A stretch of 62,633 nt of DNA, from positions 1 to 62,633 of the forward strand of contig JANWXD010000022.1 of the NCBI GenBank assembly GCA_025055455.1, in the 5' to 3' direction. The notes under the pieces were generated by a model. The model had not been told where the DNA came from. It searched no databases and saw only the letters and a program-made list of their open reading frames with translations. Below, one piece after another: positions 1-9,772 of the stretch (within the stretch, counting starts at the first letter, position 1; each line of letters begins with the position of its first letter). The stretch comes from Bryobacteraceae bacterium. Lineage in GTDB: Bacteria; Acidobacteriota; Terriglobia; Bryobacterales; Bryobacteraceae. Both the position numbers and the translations under genes were made by a program.

Positions 1-1051
1 GGTGCGGCAGCCAGAATGCATCCCGCACGCATTCTTCGGCGACGGGACAGGGCTGCACCCGACAGCCGCCGCCCTGATAGACCGGGTTCCCGTACAACGG
101 GTGCGGGTAAAACGGGGTACACGGGATGCCGCTCGCTGTGAGCGCCTCACAGAGCTCGTCGCGGTTCATGCCGAACCGCCGCGCATCCACGCGCCCGAGC
201 AGCAAGTAGTAAGAATGGCGCGCCGCCTGCTGCGCCACCTGCTGCCAGGTGATCCCTTCCACGTCCGCCAACAGCGCTTTGAGGCGTTCGGCATTGCTGT
301 GACGAAGCTGGATCTGTTCCGGGAGCCGCTCGAGCTGCGCCAGTAACACCGCGGCCTGCAAAGCGGTCATTCGGTAGTTGGTCCCCAGCGCGTAGTGATG
401 AAACCAGCCCGATCCGGGGCGCCGGCCCTGATTGGCCAGCGAGCGGATACGATCGGCCAGGGCCGCGTCTCCGGTGACCACGATCCCGCCTTCACCGGCA
501 GTCATCACCTTCGAATTCTGGAAGCTGAACGTACCGGCCAAACCGAAGCTCCCCGCTCGCTTGCCGTTCCACTCGGAGCCGTGTGCGTGAGCGGCGTCCT
601 CGAGCAGGGCCAAGCCGTAATCTCTGGCCAGTGCCACGAGCCGATCCATATGTGCCATCGGTCCGCCAAAGTGAACCACAAGGATCGCCCTCGTGCGAGG
701 CGAAATCGCAGCTCGGGCCCGCTCGGGATCGAGGTGGAAGCTGAAGGGCTCGATGTCAACGAAGACGGGAGTCGCTCCGAGACGCGACACCGCCGTGGCC
801 GTGGAGATGAACGAAATGGCGGGTACGATGACTTCATCGCCCGGGCCGATGCCGGCCGCCTGCAGCGTCACCTCGATCGCCACGGTTCCGTTGGCGCAGC
901 TCACCCCGAAGGGACAGTGCTGAAAGCTTGCGAAGGCTTGCTCGAACCGCTCCACGAAGGGATGGAAGCCGCCCCACTGGGAGCTTTCCAAGACCTCGCG
1001 CAACAACTCCCGTTCCCGCTCTCCGGCCACCGGCCACTTCGGGATCCGCAT
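1..1051 (-). CDS. DegT/DnrJ/EryC1/StrS family PLP aminotransferase, 3' end cut by window
   Basis: PLP-dependent aminotransferase of the family that aminates keto-sugar nucleotides for cell-surface or secondary-metabolite sugars. About 350 codons are visible and the C-terminus lies beyond base 1. The reverse-strand frame opens with RIPKWPVAGERERELLREVL, then a substrate-entry stretch SCANGTVAIEVTLQAAGIGPGDEVIVP, a cofactor region LLEDAAHAHGSEWNGKRAGSFG, and the Schiff-base lysine context FSFQNSKVMTAGEGG, all typical of the family. The ATG at 1051 is adopted, but an AAGGAG touches it directly, so a GTG at 1072 is an equally possible start. It is divergent from recA. The actual sugar substrate cannot be told from this gene alone. 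Confidence 0.85.
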   Translation of the reverse strand, partial: MRIPKWPVAGERERELLREVLESSQWGGFHPFVERFEQAFASFQHCPFGVSCANGTVAIEVTLQAAGIGPGDEVIVPAISFISTATAVSRLGATPVFVDIEPFSFHLDPERARAAISPRTRAILVVHFGGPMAHMDRLVALARDYGLALLEDAAHAHGSEWNGKRAGSFGLAGTFSFQNSKVMTAGEGGIVVTGDAALADRIRSLANQGRRPGSGWFHHYALGTNYRMTALQAAVLLAQLERLPEQIQLRHSNAERLKALLADVEGITWQQVAQQAARHSYYLLLGRVDARRFGMNRDELCEALTASGIPCTPFYPHPLYGNPVYQGGGCRVQPCPVAEECVRDAFWLPH

Positions 1052-1138
1052 CTCCTTCAGGATAAACCGCACGTTGCGGTGCCTCGTCGGTCCGCGGTTC
1101 GGGTGAGATTCGGTATGTGTTGGCGCCACTAACCATAC

Positions 1139-2167
1139 GTGGACGACAAGGAACGGCAGCGTCTGATCGATCTGACGCTGGTGCAGATGGAAAAGCAGTT
1201 CGGCAAGGGGGCCGTGCTGCGGCTGGGGTCTCGGCAGGTCATCGCCGTGGAAGTGATCCCCAGCGGATCCCTTGCCGTAGACGCAGCGCTTGGCGTGGGC
1301 GGCTTCCCGCGGGGCCGCGTGGTCGAAATTTTCGGTCCGGAATCTTCGGGCAAGACCACGCTGGCCTTGCAGGTGATTGCCGAGGCCCAGAGACGGGGCG
1401 GCGAAGCGGCCTTCATCGACGCTGAGCATGCGCTGGACGCGGTCTACGCCCGAAAGCTCGGCGTGGACGTGGACAGCCTGCTGGTCGCCCAGCCTGACTA
1501 CGGCGAACAAGCGCTCGAGATCACGGCGGCGTTGGTGGCCTCCGGAGTTGTCGACGTGGTCGTGGTGGACTCGGTGGCGGCGCTGGTCCCCAAGGCCGAG
1601 CTGGACGGCGAGATGGGCGACAGCTACATGGGGCTTCAGGCGCGCCTGATGTCCCAGGCGCTGCGCAAACTCACCGGAGTCGTGGCCCGCAACAACACGT
1701 GCCTGATCTTCATCAATCAGATCCGCGAGAAAATCGGGGTGATGTTCGGCAACCCCGAGACGACGACCGGCGGCCGCGCCCTGAAGTTTTACGCCTCGGT
1801 GCGCGTGGAGGTGCGGCGGGTTTCCTCGATCAAAGACGGCGAGCAGGTCATCGGCAGCCGCACGCGGATCAAAGTGGTCAAGAACAAGGTTGCGGCGCCG
1901 TTTCGCGAGGCCGAGGTGGATCTCATCCACGGCGAGGGGATCTCTGCGGAAGGCGACCTGCTCGATCTCGGCGTCGCGCAGGGCCTGATCGAAAAAACCG
2001 GCTCCTGGTTCAGCTTCCAAGGTGAGCGCATCGGTCAAGGTCGCGACAATGCCCGGCAGTTTCTCAAGGAGAATCCCCAGGTGAAGGCGCGGCTGGATGC
2101 TGAGTTGCGCAAGGCGTTGGGACTGGCGCCGCTGGGCACCGCGTCTTTGGCCGCGGCGGCCCCGTGA
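1139..2167 (+). CDS. recA: Recombinase RecA
   Basis: RecA forms the ATP-dependent filament on single-stranded DNA that drives homologous recombination and LexA self-cleavage. The 342-residue product starts at a GTG ([10 protein letters not shown]) and has the Walker A sequence GPESSGKT at about residues 66-73, the DNA-binding loop region [20 protein letters not shown], and the second loop region [20 protein letters not shown]. The length is normal, but the C-terminus ends [15 protein letters not shown] without the acidic tail seen in Escherichia coli RecA. No Shine-Dalgarno sequence or palindromic LexA box is evident in the 87-base divergent gap to the aminotransferase. It ends 18 bases from the convergent YHS gene. 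Confidence 0.97.
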   Translation: MDDKERQRLIDLTLVQMEKQFGKGAVLRLGSRQVIAVEVIPSGSLAVDAALGVGGFPRGRVVEIFGPESSGKTTLALQVIAEAQRRGGEAAFIDAEHALDAVYARKLGVDVDSLLVAQPDYGEQALEITAALVASGVVDVVVVDSVAALVPKAELDGEMGDSYMGLQARLMSQALRKLTGVVARNNTCLIFINQIREKIGVMFGNPETTTGGRALKFYASVRVEVRRVSSIKDGEQVIGSRTRIKVVKNKVAAPFREAEVDLIHGEGISAEGDLLDLGVAQGLIEKTGSWFSFQGERIGQGRDNARQFLKENPQVKARLDAELRKALGLAPLGTASLAAAAP

Positions 2168-2185
2168 CCGGCGGACGCGCCCGCG

Positions 2186-2332
2186 TTAGTCTTTGACGTA
2201 CTTCTCCGGCTCTTGGTCGAATTTCTCTTTGCAGAGTTTGTGGCAGAAGTAGTACGTCTTGCCTTTGTGCTCGGACGTGGCGGCAGCCTTTTCCTCGTCC
2301 ACCGGCATGCCGCAGACCGGATCCCGGGCCAC
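2186..2332 (-). CDS. 48-residue stand-alone YHS domain protein
   Basis: A tiny protein made of one YHS (TRASH-like) metal-binding domain: MARDPVCGMPVDEEKAAATS followed by a CxxC-like pair in KTYYFCHKLCKEKF. The putative metal ligands are Cys7, Cys30 and Cys34. The GTG start is supported by a strong GAGGAGG five bases upstream. It lies 20 bases downstream of the copper ATPase gene on the same strand, and the ATPase carries a very similar YHS domain at its own N-terminus, so the two are probably co-transcribed. The role is inferred to be cytoplasmic copper or other soft-metal binding or handover to the pump. Confidence 0.8.
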   Translation of the reverse strand: MARDPVCGMPVDEEKAAATSEHKGKTYYFCHKLCKEKFDQEPEKYVKD

Positions 2333-2352
2333 GACGACCTCCTCGATCGAAC

Positions 2353-4662
2353 CTATAACGCCACCCGGCGCAACCGCAAGGCGTTCATAACCACAGAGAC
2401 TGAGCTGAAGCTCATGGCCGCGGCGGCGAAAACGGGGCTCAGCAGCAGCCCGAAAAACGGATAGAGGACCCCCGCCGCCACGGGCACGCCGGCCAGGTTG
2501 TACAGAAACGCGAACGAAAGATTTTGTTCGATGTTTCGCATCGTGGCGGCGCTCAGGCGGCGGGCGCGCACGATTCCGTCGAGATCGCCTTTGACCAGCG
2601 TCACGTCGGCGCTTTCCATCGCCACATCAGCGCCCGTTCCCATGGCGATGCCCACGTCGGCCTGCGCCAACGCCGGGGCGTCGTTGACGCCGTCGCCGGC
2701 CATGGCGACCACGCGGCCCTCCCGCTGCAAGCGCCGCACCACCTCCGCTTTTCCCTCAGGCAGTACGCCAGCGATGACTTCGTCAATGCCCAGGGCGCGC
2801 GCGACAGCTTCGGCGGTCACCTTGTTATCGCCGGTGACCATCACGATGCGGATTCCCTGCTCCCGCAGGCGGCGGATCGCCTCCGCCGCCGTGGGCTTGA
2901 TGGGATCCGCCACGCCCAGGATGCCGGCCAGCTGTCCGTCCACTGCCGCAAGCAACACGGTCTGGCCTTGGGCGCGAAGCCGGGCGGCTTCCGCCGCCAG
3001 CGGCTCCACCGGAATGCCGGACCCGGCGAGCAGGATCTCGTTGCCCACAACCACGTTCCGGCCATTCACACGAGCTGTCACACCTTGGCCCGGAATAGAG
3101 CGAAACTCCTCGATACTCCCCAAAGAAATGCCGCGCGCGGCGGCGCCGGCGGTAATGGCCGCCGCCAGAGGATGTTCGCTCGCCCTCTCGATGCTCGCCA
3201 CGAGCTGGAGCAGCGAGGCTTCGTCGAAGCCCGGTGTGGCGAGGACCGTCACCAGCCGGGGTTTGCCCTCGGTCAACGTGCCGGTCTTGTCCACGACCAG
3301 CGTGTCGACTTTTTCCATGCGCTCGATGGCTTCGGCGTTACGAAAGAGCACGCCGAATCTTGCCCCACGGCCTGCCGCCACCATGATGGACATCGGCGTG
3401 GCCAAGCCCAGCGCGCACGGGCAGGCGATGATCAGTACGGCGACGGCGTTGACGACGGCGTGCGCCATGCGCGGCTCGGGACCCCAAAGGCCCCAAACAA
3501 CGAAGGTGATGGCGGCCACGGCGACCACCGCCGGCACGAAAAAAGCGGCCACGCGATCCGCCAGCCGCTGCACTGGCGCCCGGCTCCGCTGCGTCTCGGC
3601 CACCAGCCGCACGATCTGCGCCAGCAGTGTGTCCCGCCCGACGCGCTCCGCACGAATCACGAGCGTGCCCGTGCCGTTGACCGTGCCTGCCGCCACCCGG
3701 TCCCCGACCCGCTTTTCGACTGGCACCGGCTCGCCCGTGAGCATCGATTCATCCACGCTGGAACCTCCTTCCAACACCACACCGTCCACGGGAATCTTTT
3801 CCCCGGGCCTCACGCGCAGCCGGTCTCCGACTCGGACCGCCTCGAGCGGAACGTCGACTTCCAGGCCGTTTTCTTGAAGCAGGCGCGCACTGGTCGGCGC
3901 GAGCCCGAGCAGAGCCTTGACGGCGGCACTCGTTCGGGCGCGCGCTGTGAGCTCCAGCACCTGGCCGAGCAGCACCAGCGTGACGATGATGGCCGCAGAC
4001 TCGAAGTAGACGCCGACTTGACCGCGCGCATCGCGGAAGGCGGCTGGGAACCTTTCCGGCGCCACCGTCGCAGCCACGCTGAATAGGTACGCCACCGCGA
4101 CGCCGAGGCCGATCAGCGTGAACATGTTGGGACTACGCCGCACGACGGAGCGCCAGGCGCGGAGGAAAAAGGGCCAGCCGGCCCAGAGCACCACCGGGGT
4201 CGCCAGCGCCATTTCAAACCACGTGCGGGCGCTGGAGGATGCCAGCCGCTCGAGCGGTTGTCCCGGCAGATGAGCTCCCATGGCGGAAACGACGATGGGA
4301 GCACTCAGGGCCGCCGCCACCCACAGCCGGCGGCGCATGTGGGTCAGCTCAGGGTTTTCTGCCTCCTCGAGGGCCGGCGCCGACGGTTCCAGGGCCATGC
4401 CGCACAGCGGGCAGTCCCCGGGATTTGGCTGGTGCACCTCGGGGTGCATCGGGCAGGTGTATTCGGTGCCCTCGACCACCGTCGCGGGCGCTCGCGGCCC
4501 GAGGAAGTCCTCCGGCGCAGCCTGAAACCGCTCCAGACACGAAGGATGGCAGAAATAGTAGGTTTGCCCGTTGTAGTGGGCGCTTCCCGCCGCCTCGGCC
4601 GGATCGATCTCCATGCCGCAGACCGGATCGGTGACCAAGGCGGGCTGTGCCGTGGGCTCCAT
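2353..4662 (-). CDS. Heavy-metal (copper/silver) P1B-type ATPase with YHS and HMBD domains
   Basis: Membrane pump that exports Cu+/Ag+ (possibly Cu2+) using ATP. The 769-residue product has a YHS domain (residues 12-55, DPVCGME...YYFCHPSC), a heavy-metal binding segment [20 protein letters not shown] (about 70-89), a TGEP actuator loop (309-312), the transmembrane metal site CPCALG (414-419), the phosphorylation site DKTGT (458-462) and the hinge [10 protein letters not shown]. There is no classical GMTCxxC N-terminal domain. CPC marks a Cu+/Ag+ transporter, as in CopA/SilP. The ATG at 4662 is preceded by TACAAT 11 bases upstream and no Shine-Dalgarno. The 48-residue YHS gene follows it. Confidence 0.95.
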   Translation of the reverse strand: MEPTAQPALVTDPVCGMEIDPAEAAGSAHYNGQTYYFCHPSCLERFQAAPEDFLGPRAPATVVEGTEYTCPMHPEVHQPNPGDCPLCGMALEPSAPALEEAENPELTHMRRRLWVAAALSAPIVVSAMGAHLPGQPLERLASSSARTWFEMALATPVVLWAGWPFFLRAWRSVVRRSPNMFTLIGLGVAVAYLFSVAATVAPERFPAAFRDARGQVGVYFESAAIIVTLVLLGQVLELTARARTSAAVKALLGLAPTSARLLQENGLEVDVPLEAVRVGDRLRVRPGEKIPVDGVVLEGGSSVDESMLTGEPVPVEKRVGDRVAAGTVNGTGTLVIRAERVGRDTLLAQIVRLVAETQRSRAPVQRLADRVAAFFVPAVVAVAAITFVVWGLWGPEPRMAHAVVNAVAVLIIACPCALGLATPMSIMVAAGRGARFGVLFRNAEAIERMEKVDTLVVDKTGTLTEGKPRLVTVLATPGFDEASLLQLVASIERASEHPLAAAITAGAAARGISLGSIEEFRSIPGQGVTARVNGRNVVVGNEILLAGSGIPVEPLAAEAARLRAQGQTVLLAAVDGQLAGILGVADPIKPTAAEAIRRLREQGIRIVMVTGDNKVTAEAVARALGIDEVIAGVLPEGKAEVVRRLQREGRVVAMAGDGVNDAPALAQADVGIAMGTGADVAMESADVTLVKGDLDGIVRARRLSAATMRNIEQNLSFAFLYNLAGVPVAAGVLYPFFGLLLSPVFAAAAMSFSSVSVVMNALRLRRVAL

Positions 4663-4673
4663 AACGCACTTCG

Positions 4674-4679
4674 ATTGTA
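4674..4679 (-). promoter_or_regulatory. -10 element TACAAT for the copper ATPase
   Basis: On the reverse strand, TACAAT is followed by 11 bases and then the ATPase ATG at 4662, with no ribosome-binding sequence between. This suggests a very short leader. It sits in the 37-base gap after the decarboxylase stop, so the pump may have its own promoter as well as read-through. Confidence 0.45.
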
Positions 4680-4699
4680 GCGAGCGAACGGACGCCGAC

Positions 4700-6091
4700 T
4701 CAGGACAAAGCTTGAGCCTTCTCCTGCACCAGCCGCCACACCTCCCGCAGGTCGGCTTCGGTCGTGCCCAGGTTGCCGACGGCGATGCGCAACACGAACC
4801 GCCCATGCAGCACCGTGTGGGACAGGAACGCCTGGCCCGTGGCGTTCACCTGCTCGAGAAGGCGCCGGTTGGCCTCATCCGGCCCCTTGAGCCGGAAACA
4901 CACCACGGAAAACGGGACCGGCGCCACGCGTTCGAATCGTTCGTCCGCGTCGATCCACCGCGCTAGCTCCTGCGCCATCGCGATGTGGGAGCGCAGCACG
5001 CGTTCGATGCCCCGCCGGCCGAAATGGCGCATCACGAACCACAATTTCAACGCCCGGAATCTCCGACCGAGCGGCAGGCCGTAGTCCATGAAATGGATCG
5101 CCCGGGCGTCTTCGGCGGTGCGCAAGTATTCGGGCACCAGCGCAAAGGCCTCGCGCAAAACCTCGGGCCGCCGCGTGTAGAAGGCGCTCAGGTCCAAGGG
5201 CGTCAGCAGCCACTTGTGCGGATTGACCACGATGGAGTCGGCGCGCTCGGCTCCGTCGAGGATGTGGCGGTATTCGGGCAGGATCGCCGCCGCTCCGGCA
5301 TAAGCCGCGTCCACGTGGAGCCAAAGACCGTGGCGCTGCGCCACGTCGACGATGTCTCTCACCGGGTCCACGCTCGTGGTCGAGGTCGTGCCCACCGTGG
5401 CCACGACGCAAAACGGGCGCCGGCCGTTGCGGCGATCGGCCGCCACCGCCTCTTCCAGCAGGTCCGGCCGCATGCGGAATTCTGCGTCGACCGCAATCTT
5501 GCGCACGTTTCGCAACCCGATCCCCAGCGCGATGGCGGCCTTGTCCACCGAGGAGTGGGCGTGTTCGGAACAGTACAGCGTCAGTGCTGCGCCGCCGCCC
5601 TCGGAGCGAACCTCGGGCGCTGCCTGCTGCCGCGCCGCCGCGATGGCGTGGAAGGTGCTGACCGAGGCGGTGTCGAAGATGATGCCGAAAAAATCCTCCG
5701 GCAGGTGGAGCCAGCGGCGCAGCCAGCCCAACGTCACTTGCTCGAGCTCCGTGCCGGCCGGAGAGGTCTGCCACAGCATCCCGTTGGCATTGATCGCCGC
5801 CGCCAGCAGTTCGCCCAGAACGCCCGCCCCGGACGCGGAGATCGCAAAGTAGGCCAGGAAACGCGGATGGTTCCAGTGCGTCACGGCCGGCAGGATCGAG
5901 CGGTGAAAGTCCGCGAGAATCTCCTGGAGCGGTTCCCCCTCCTCGGGGGCGCAGGAGGGAAGCGCCCGCAACAGATCGCCGGGTTCCATGGGCGGAACCA
6001 CCGGGAACCGACGCGGATCTTCGAGATATGCGGCGATCCAGTCCACGGCTTGCCGCGCCGCTTGCCGGAATTCGACAGCGTCGCGGTTCAC
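4700..6091 (-). CDS. PLP-dependent aromatic-L-amino-acid decarboxylase family protein
   Basis: Group II decarboxylase resembling plant/animal aromatic amino acid decarboxylase; it would remove the carboxyl group from an amino acid such as tryptophan, tyrosine or phenylalanine to give the amine. The 463-residue product has the family N-terminus ([19 protein letters not shown]), the stacking histidine region [10 protein letters not shown] (about 177-186), the Asp loop HVDAAYAG (259-266) and the Schiff-base lysine in NPHKWL (Lys293). It starts at a GTG whose GTGA overlaps the stop of the upstream esterase gene, so it is translationally coupled to it. Substrate is not determinable by eye. A second, unrelated decarboxylase subtype lies at 42285-44420. 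Confidence 0.92.
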   Translation of the reverse strand: MNRDAVEFRQAARQAVDWIAAYLEDPRRFPVVPPMEPGDLLRALPSCAPEEGEPLQEILADFHRSILPAVTHWNHPRFLAYFAISASGAGVLGELLAAAINANGMLWQTSPAGTELEQVTLGWLRRWLHLPEDFFGIIFDTASVSTFHAIAAARQQAAPEVRSEGGGAALTLYCSEHAHSSVDKAAIALGIGLRNVRKIAVDAEFRMRPDLLEEAVAADRRNGRRPFCVVATVGTTSTTSVDPVRDIVDVAQRHGLWLHVDAAYAGAAAILPEYRHILDGAERADSIVVNPHKWLLTPLDLSAFYTRRPEVLREAFALVPEYLRTAEDARAIHFMDYGLPLGRRFRALKLWFVMRHFGRRGIERVLRSHIAMAQELARWIDADERFERVAPVPFSVVCFRLKGPDEANRRLLEQVNATGQAFLSHTVLHGRFVLRIAVGNLGTTEADLREVWRLVQEKAQALS

Positions 6092-7734
6092 CGGAGTGTG
6101 ACCGCGCCGGAAGCGGCCAGGCGCGCGGCCTCCTCAGGTTTGAGGCGCCAGTTGCTGTCGAAAAATCCCTCGACCACTACGTTGTCGAGCGAGGCTTTGA
6201 ACAGCACGTAGTCGCCAAAACTTGCCAGGACGTGCACCGGCGCCCGCAAGAAAGGCAGTCCGGGGCGGGAGGCGCGCTCGGCGCCCGTCCACCAAGGAAG
6301 ACCCGAATTCACCACCACGGAGCGGCCGTTGGCGGGCGCCACGAAAACCAACCCGTAGTCCGCAGCGCCGGGATTCAGTTCCATGGGGAACCGGTCCCGG
6401 AAACGAGCAATCAGGCGATTGGTCTCCCAGGTTCCGAACAGCACCAGATGGGAGGTGAGCAGATCATTTTCGGTGACTTCCGTATCGGCCGCGACACGGA
6501 ACGCCGTGAGGGCCGGTGCGCCGGCGCTCGACCAGTCGGCGGCCGCCTCCGCCTGCGCGCGCCGGCGTCGCAGTTCCACTTGGTCTTTGGCTCCCACCGT
6601 GCCATACACGTAGATGTGGCGCGCGCTGACGGCCTCGCGGGCGGGGCCCTCCAAGCCCGGTCGCTTGGAGCCAGGCGGAGGAACGTACCGGCCCAAACGC
6701 CAGGAATCCCCCTGCTTCACAAACGACACCGCGGCCTGCGGCTTGACCTTGATGAGGCGCCCGTCAACTTTCACGGCCACGGCTCGCGCGGGATCGAAGC
6801 GCGGGTGGCCCGTTAAGTGCAGCGTGAAGCCTTCGACGCCCCGCGTCTCCGCCTCCAGTCGGTTCCACCCGGCAAACCGCACGTCCAGCGAGGCCAGCTG
6901 CGACGGCGTCAGGCCGTCGATTTCCGCCCAGTAGGCCTTCCGGTACTTATACCACCGCGTGAGAAACCGTACTCGATCCGGATAGCGGTTCCGTCGGAAC
7001 CTATCGAACCAATCGAAAATCCGTCCGTTGGCGTAAGCGTAGTCCCACGAGTTGTGCCGGATCCCAGGGTATTCCACATACTCGACCGTTGTGCCCAGAT
7101 GAAACAGCGTCTTGTGCCATCTTCTCGACACAGCGACGGGCACCACGGGATCCAGATCGCCGTGGAACAGACGAATGGGCAGATTCAAAGCGTTGGGCGC
7201 CAGCTCCTCCGTTCCGGGCGGAACTGCCGGACAGACGGCGGCCACTGCCGCCCAAAGGTCGGGACGCGTCAAGCCCAGCCAGAGCGCGCCGCCGCCGCCC
7301 ATGGAAAGGCCGGTCAAGTAGACGCGGTCTTCATCCACAGGGAAACGCCGCATGACGTCGGCCATGACCGCGTAGACTTCTTCTTCGGCGAGGCCCTGAT
7401 AGCCAATCGTCCCACGCGCCAGCGGGGCGGCCACGATGTAGTTCACCTCGCGCAGCGGGGGGAAATAACGGCTCGCCTCGGCGTCCGACTCACCGGACCG
7501 ATGGCCCACTCCAAAAACTCGCCGCAGATTCAGGCGGTGGTTCGAAAAGGCGCCGTGCAGGCTCACGACCATCGGATACTTGCTCGATGGGTCGAACCGC
7601 GGCGGCAGGTACAAGGCGTACGGCTGCTCGGACCCGTCGGCCTCGGAAACGAAGGTGAGCACCTGCGGTCCGGGCGCGTAATTCTTTGCAGTGAGCATGC
7701 TCACGAGGCTGAAACTGACGAGCGCCTTAAGCAA
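6088..7734 (-). CDS. Secreted alpha/beta hydrolase (prolyl-oligopeptidase/esterase type)
   Basis: Serine hydrolase probably acting outside the cytoplasm on a peptide or ester. The catalytic serine is in GLSMGGGGALW, preceded by the oxyanion-type VVSLHGAF segment; the acid is likely in HGDLDPVVPV and the histidine in GIRHNSWDYAY. The C-terminal third has no obvious signature. The start chosen is a TTG at 7734: GGGAGG lies six bases upstream and it gives a signal-like N-terminus LKALVSFSLVSMLTA. An ATG at 7698 would remove most of that hydrophobic run. The TTG overlaps the stop of the dapA-like gene by 8 bases. It forms an operon with the aldolase upstream and the decarboxylase downstream. Confidence 0.85.
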   Translation of the reverse strand: MLKALVSFSLVSMLTAKNYAPGPQVLTFVSEADGSEQPYALYLPPRFDPSSKYPMVVSLHGAFSNHRLNLRRVFGVGHRSGESDAEASRYFPPLREVNYIVAAPLARGTIGYQGLAEEEVYAVMADVMRRFPVDEDRVYLTGLSMGGGGALWLGLTRPDLWAAVAAVCPAVPPGTEELAPNALNLPIRLFHGDLDPVVPVAVSRRWHKTLFHLGTTVEYVEYPGIRHNSWDYAYANGRIFDWFDRFRRNRYPDRVRFLTRWYKYRKAYWAEIDGLTPSQLASLDVRFAGWNRLEAETRGVEGFTLHLTGHPRFDPARAVAVKVDGRLIKVKPQAAVSFVKQGDSWRLGRYVPPPGSKRPGLEGPAREAVSARHIYVYGTVGAKDQVELRRRRAQAEAAADWSSAGAPALTAFRVAADTEVTENDLLTSHLVLFGTWETNRLIARFRDRFPMELNPGAADYGLVFVAPANGRSVVVNSGLPWWTGAERASRPGLPFLRAPVHVLASFGDYVLFKASLDNVVVEGFFDSNWRLKPEEAARLAASGAVTLR

Positions 7735-8659
7735 GCGCGGCCTCCCGGCGCACCTCGGGCAGCCAGCCGTGGAACCACTCCCGGAACTCCGCCAGCCGTC
7801 GGGAGGCGGTTTTCCCCAACGGCACAGCGTGCGGTCCCGTCTTGACGCCTCGCTCCGCCAAGGCTTCCTTGATGCCGATCGGAACGGGAAACGGCGCAAT
7901 GGCGTGGAGGAACTCTTGCAACCGTGCCTCGAGCCGGGTCTTGCTTTCTTGCCGGCCCGAGACGATGGCGCGGTCCAGGGCCACCAGCAATTCCGGTACG
8001 GCGCAGGCGACGCCGGAAACCACACCGGCGGCGCCGCCTTCCCGTAACGGCACGAAGATCCGGTCGTTGCCTGCCAGAAAGTGCAGCGGGGCGTCTGCCC
8101 GCAAACTCCGCAACTCGCGGTAGTATTCGAAATCGCCGCTCGAATCCTTGATCCCGGCCGCGATCCCACAGCTCATCAACTCGGCCGCCGTCGCCGGCGC
8201 CAACGGATTGGTGAAAAAGGGGACGTTGTAGAGGAGCAACGGCGGGCCGTCGTTGGCCTTGGCCCGAAATTGCCGGTAAAATTCGGCGACTTCCTCCTGT
8301 TCGTACTGAAAGAAGTAGGGCGGCATGAGCAGCAGCGCCGCGGCGCCTCCGGAGGCCGCTTCGCGCGCTAGCGACACGGCCCCGTCGAGGCACGAGTGCG
8401 ATACGTTCACGGCGACCGGCACGCGGCTGCGCTTGAGCGCCAGGCGCAGCAAGTGTCGTCGCTCCTCCAGGCCAAAGTGAACGAACTCGCCCGTCGATCC
8501 GAACAGCGCGATTCCTCGCACCGGCTGCTCGCTGAGAAAATCCAGCAGCTCGAGTGCGGCGGCCAGATCCAGCGCCGCATCGGCCTGCCGCCGGGGCGTG
8601 ATGGCCGCGACATACACCCCGTGCGGCAGCGTCGCTCGATCAGCTGACGGAGGTTTCAT
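7727..8659 (-). CDS. Dihydrodipicolinate synthase/N-acetylneuraminate lyase family aldolase
   Basis: Class I aldolase of the DapA/NAL superfamily. The 310-residue product carries the GSTGEF carboxylate-binding loop, the LLYNVP tyrosine motif and the Schiff-base lysine in AGIKDSSGDF. It is somewhat longer than DapA and sits in an operon with an esterase and an amino acid decarboxylase rather than with lysine genes, so a catabolic keto-acid aldolase (2-keto-3-deoxysugar, 4-hydroxy-2-oxoglutarate or similar) is as likely as dihydrodipicolinate synthase. I therefore give no gene symbol. Confidence 0.9.
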   Translation of the reverse strand: MKPPSADRATLPHGVYVAAITPRRQADAALDLAAALELLDFLSEQPVRGIALFGSTGEFVHFGLEERRHLLRLALKRSRVPVAVNVSHSCLDGAVSLAREAASGGAAALLLMPPYFFQYEQEEVAEFYRQFRAKANDGPPLLLYNVPFFTNPLAPATAAELMSCGIAAGIKDSSGDFEYYRELRSLRADAPLHFLAGNDRIFVPLREGGAAGVVSGVACAVPELLVALDRAIVSGRQESKTRLEARLQEFLHAIAPFPVPIGIKEALAERGVKTGPHAVPLGKTASRRLAEFREWFHGWLPEVRREAALA

Positions 8660-8803
8660 GGAACAATTTCCATTCTCTCCGCCCGCGCCCCCGGGTGCTA
8701 CCGCCGCTCAGCCGGCCGCCCCCGGCGGCGGGGTCTTCCCGGCGGGAGCCGCCAAGGCTCGCGCCTCATCTTGCAACGACAGTCGCAGAAGGCGGGCCGG
8801 CCA

Positions 8804-9619
8804 TCAGCGGCGCGAGGGCGCAAAAGGAGACTCGATACGCTTGGCGTCGCCTGTAGAGAAATCCGCCTCGGAAAAGCTGCGCCGCGTGACCTGCTGCACC
8901 TCGTACCGGGAGGCGGGACGTCCGCCGTCGAACGCCACGTACTCGATCGGGAATCCGTCCACTTGTTTCGCGGCAAGCTTGAGGTTCCGGGCGGGCATCT
9001 GGCCTCCCGGTCCCCTGCTGAACTCCTCGAGAACGCTGCTCAGCTTCTCGAAGACCGTCATGTCGGCGGCCGTCAGCCCCAGCGAGCCGGGGTCCACAGT
9101 GCACAGCTCCGCGATCTTCTGAGCGCCGCGCAGCTCATCGTACTTCTTGCACGCGCGTCCGGAGACGTTGCCGGCGCCCGCTGCCCGGTAGGTCGTAACC
9201 TCTTGCGGTGGCGCTCCGGCGGCCATTCCGCCCAGGTTTTTGCCCATCATCTTCTCCATGAGGGCTCTTTGCTCCGGAGGAAGGTCTTTCAACTGGCGCT
9301 GGAGTTCGGCCATGGCGGCGCCGACCTGCTGTTGCATCTGGCGCAAGGATGCCCGGTCCATGACGTGGTATTCTTTGCGCCGCCGGTCGAGCACGATCAT
9401 GTGAAAGTCCTGTCCCCGCCTGAGGATCATGACCGACATCTCACCGTCGGCTCCCGCAATGTCGGTGCGCATCCTGTCGGCTTCCACGAGCGTCGTCATG
9501 CGGGTGACACGCTGGCTCCTGAGATCCGTGATCTTGGATTCGATCACCACGCCGGCAAGCCCCGGCGCCACCATCGCAGCGAGGCCGCTGAACGCGGAAA
9601 GCGCTGTGGACGTTCTCAT
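8804..9619 (-). CDS. Secreted DUF4412-like protein
   Basis: A 271-residue exported protein of unknown function. An N-terminal signal (RTSTALSAFSGLAAMVAPGLAG) is followed by a beta-rich lipocalin/LolA-like segment with alternating short strands (VVIESKITDL, TTLVEADRMRTDIAG, MSVMILRRG, FHMIVLDRRRKEYHVMD) as in DUF4412 proteins, then a Met/Gln-rich helix (MQQQVGAAMAELQRQLKDLP) and a Cys pair about 18 residues apart (RACKKYDEL, AELCTVDPG). GGGAGAAGA precedes the ATG at a good distance, so the start is firm. A GTGTAAAGT sequence about 60 bases upstream may be its -10. It is divergent from thiD. The 144 bases downstream to the aldolase gene hold only GC-rich inverted repeats. Confidence 0.7.
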   Translation of the reverse strand: MRTSTALSAFSGLAAMVAPGLAGVVIESKITDLRSQRVTRMTTLVEADRMRTDIAGADGEMSVMILRRGQDFHMIVLDRRRKEYHVMDRASLRQMQQQVGAAMAELQRQLKDLPPEQRALMEKMMGKNLGGMAAGAPPQEVTTYRAAGAGNVSGRACKKYDELRGAQKIAELCTVDPGSLGLTAADMTVFEKLSSVLEEFSRGPGGQMPARNLKLAAKQVDGFPIEYVAFDGGRPASRYEVQQVTRRSFSEADFSTGDAKRIESPFAPSRR

Positions 9620-9772
9620 CGGCTCTTCTCCCTGGTTGTGACGCTCAAAGTCGGAATCGTCCCCTGCCTGACTTTACACTCCCGCAGGCCCCCCGTCAAC
9701 CGACCCGAAGCAGACCGTCCCGACTCCCTCAGTCGTCGCCGCGGGCAATCGACGACAATGGTTCGTTGACCT

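Noticed and set aside
1-1138. Forward-strand frames over the first kilobase
   Set aside because: They lack any domain and run antisense to the DegT aminotransferase, whose PLP motif is plain on the reverse strand.
7735-8169. Upstream extension of the esterase frame through the aldolase gene
   Set aside because: It is out of phase with the aldolase, whose motifs (IKDSSGDF, LLYNVP) are clear; the TTG at 7734 with a Shine-Dalgarno is the more natural start.
8660-8803. GC-rich inverted repeats between the DUF4412 and aldolase genes
   Set aside because: Hairpins are possible but there is no T-tract on either strand, so a terminator call is not supported.
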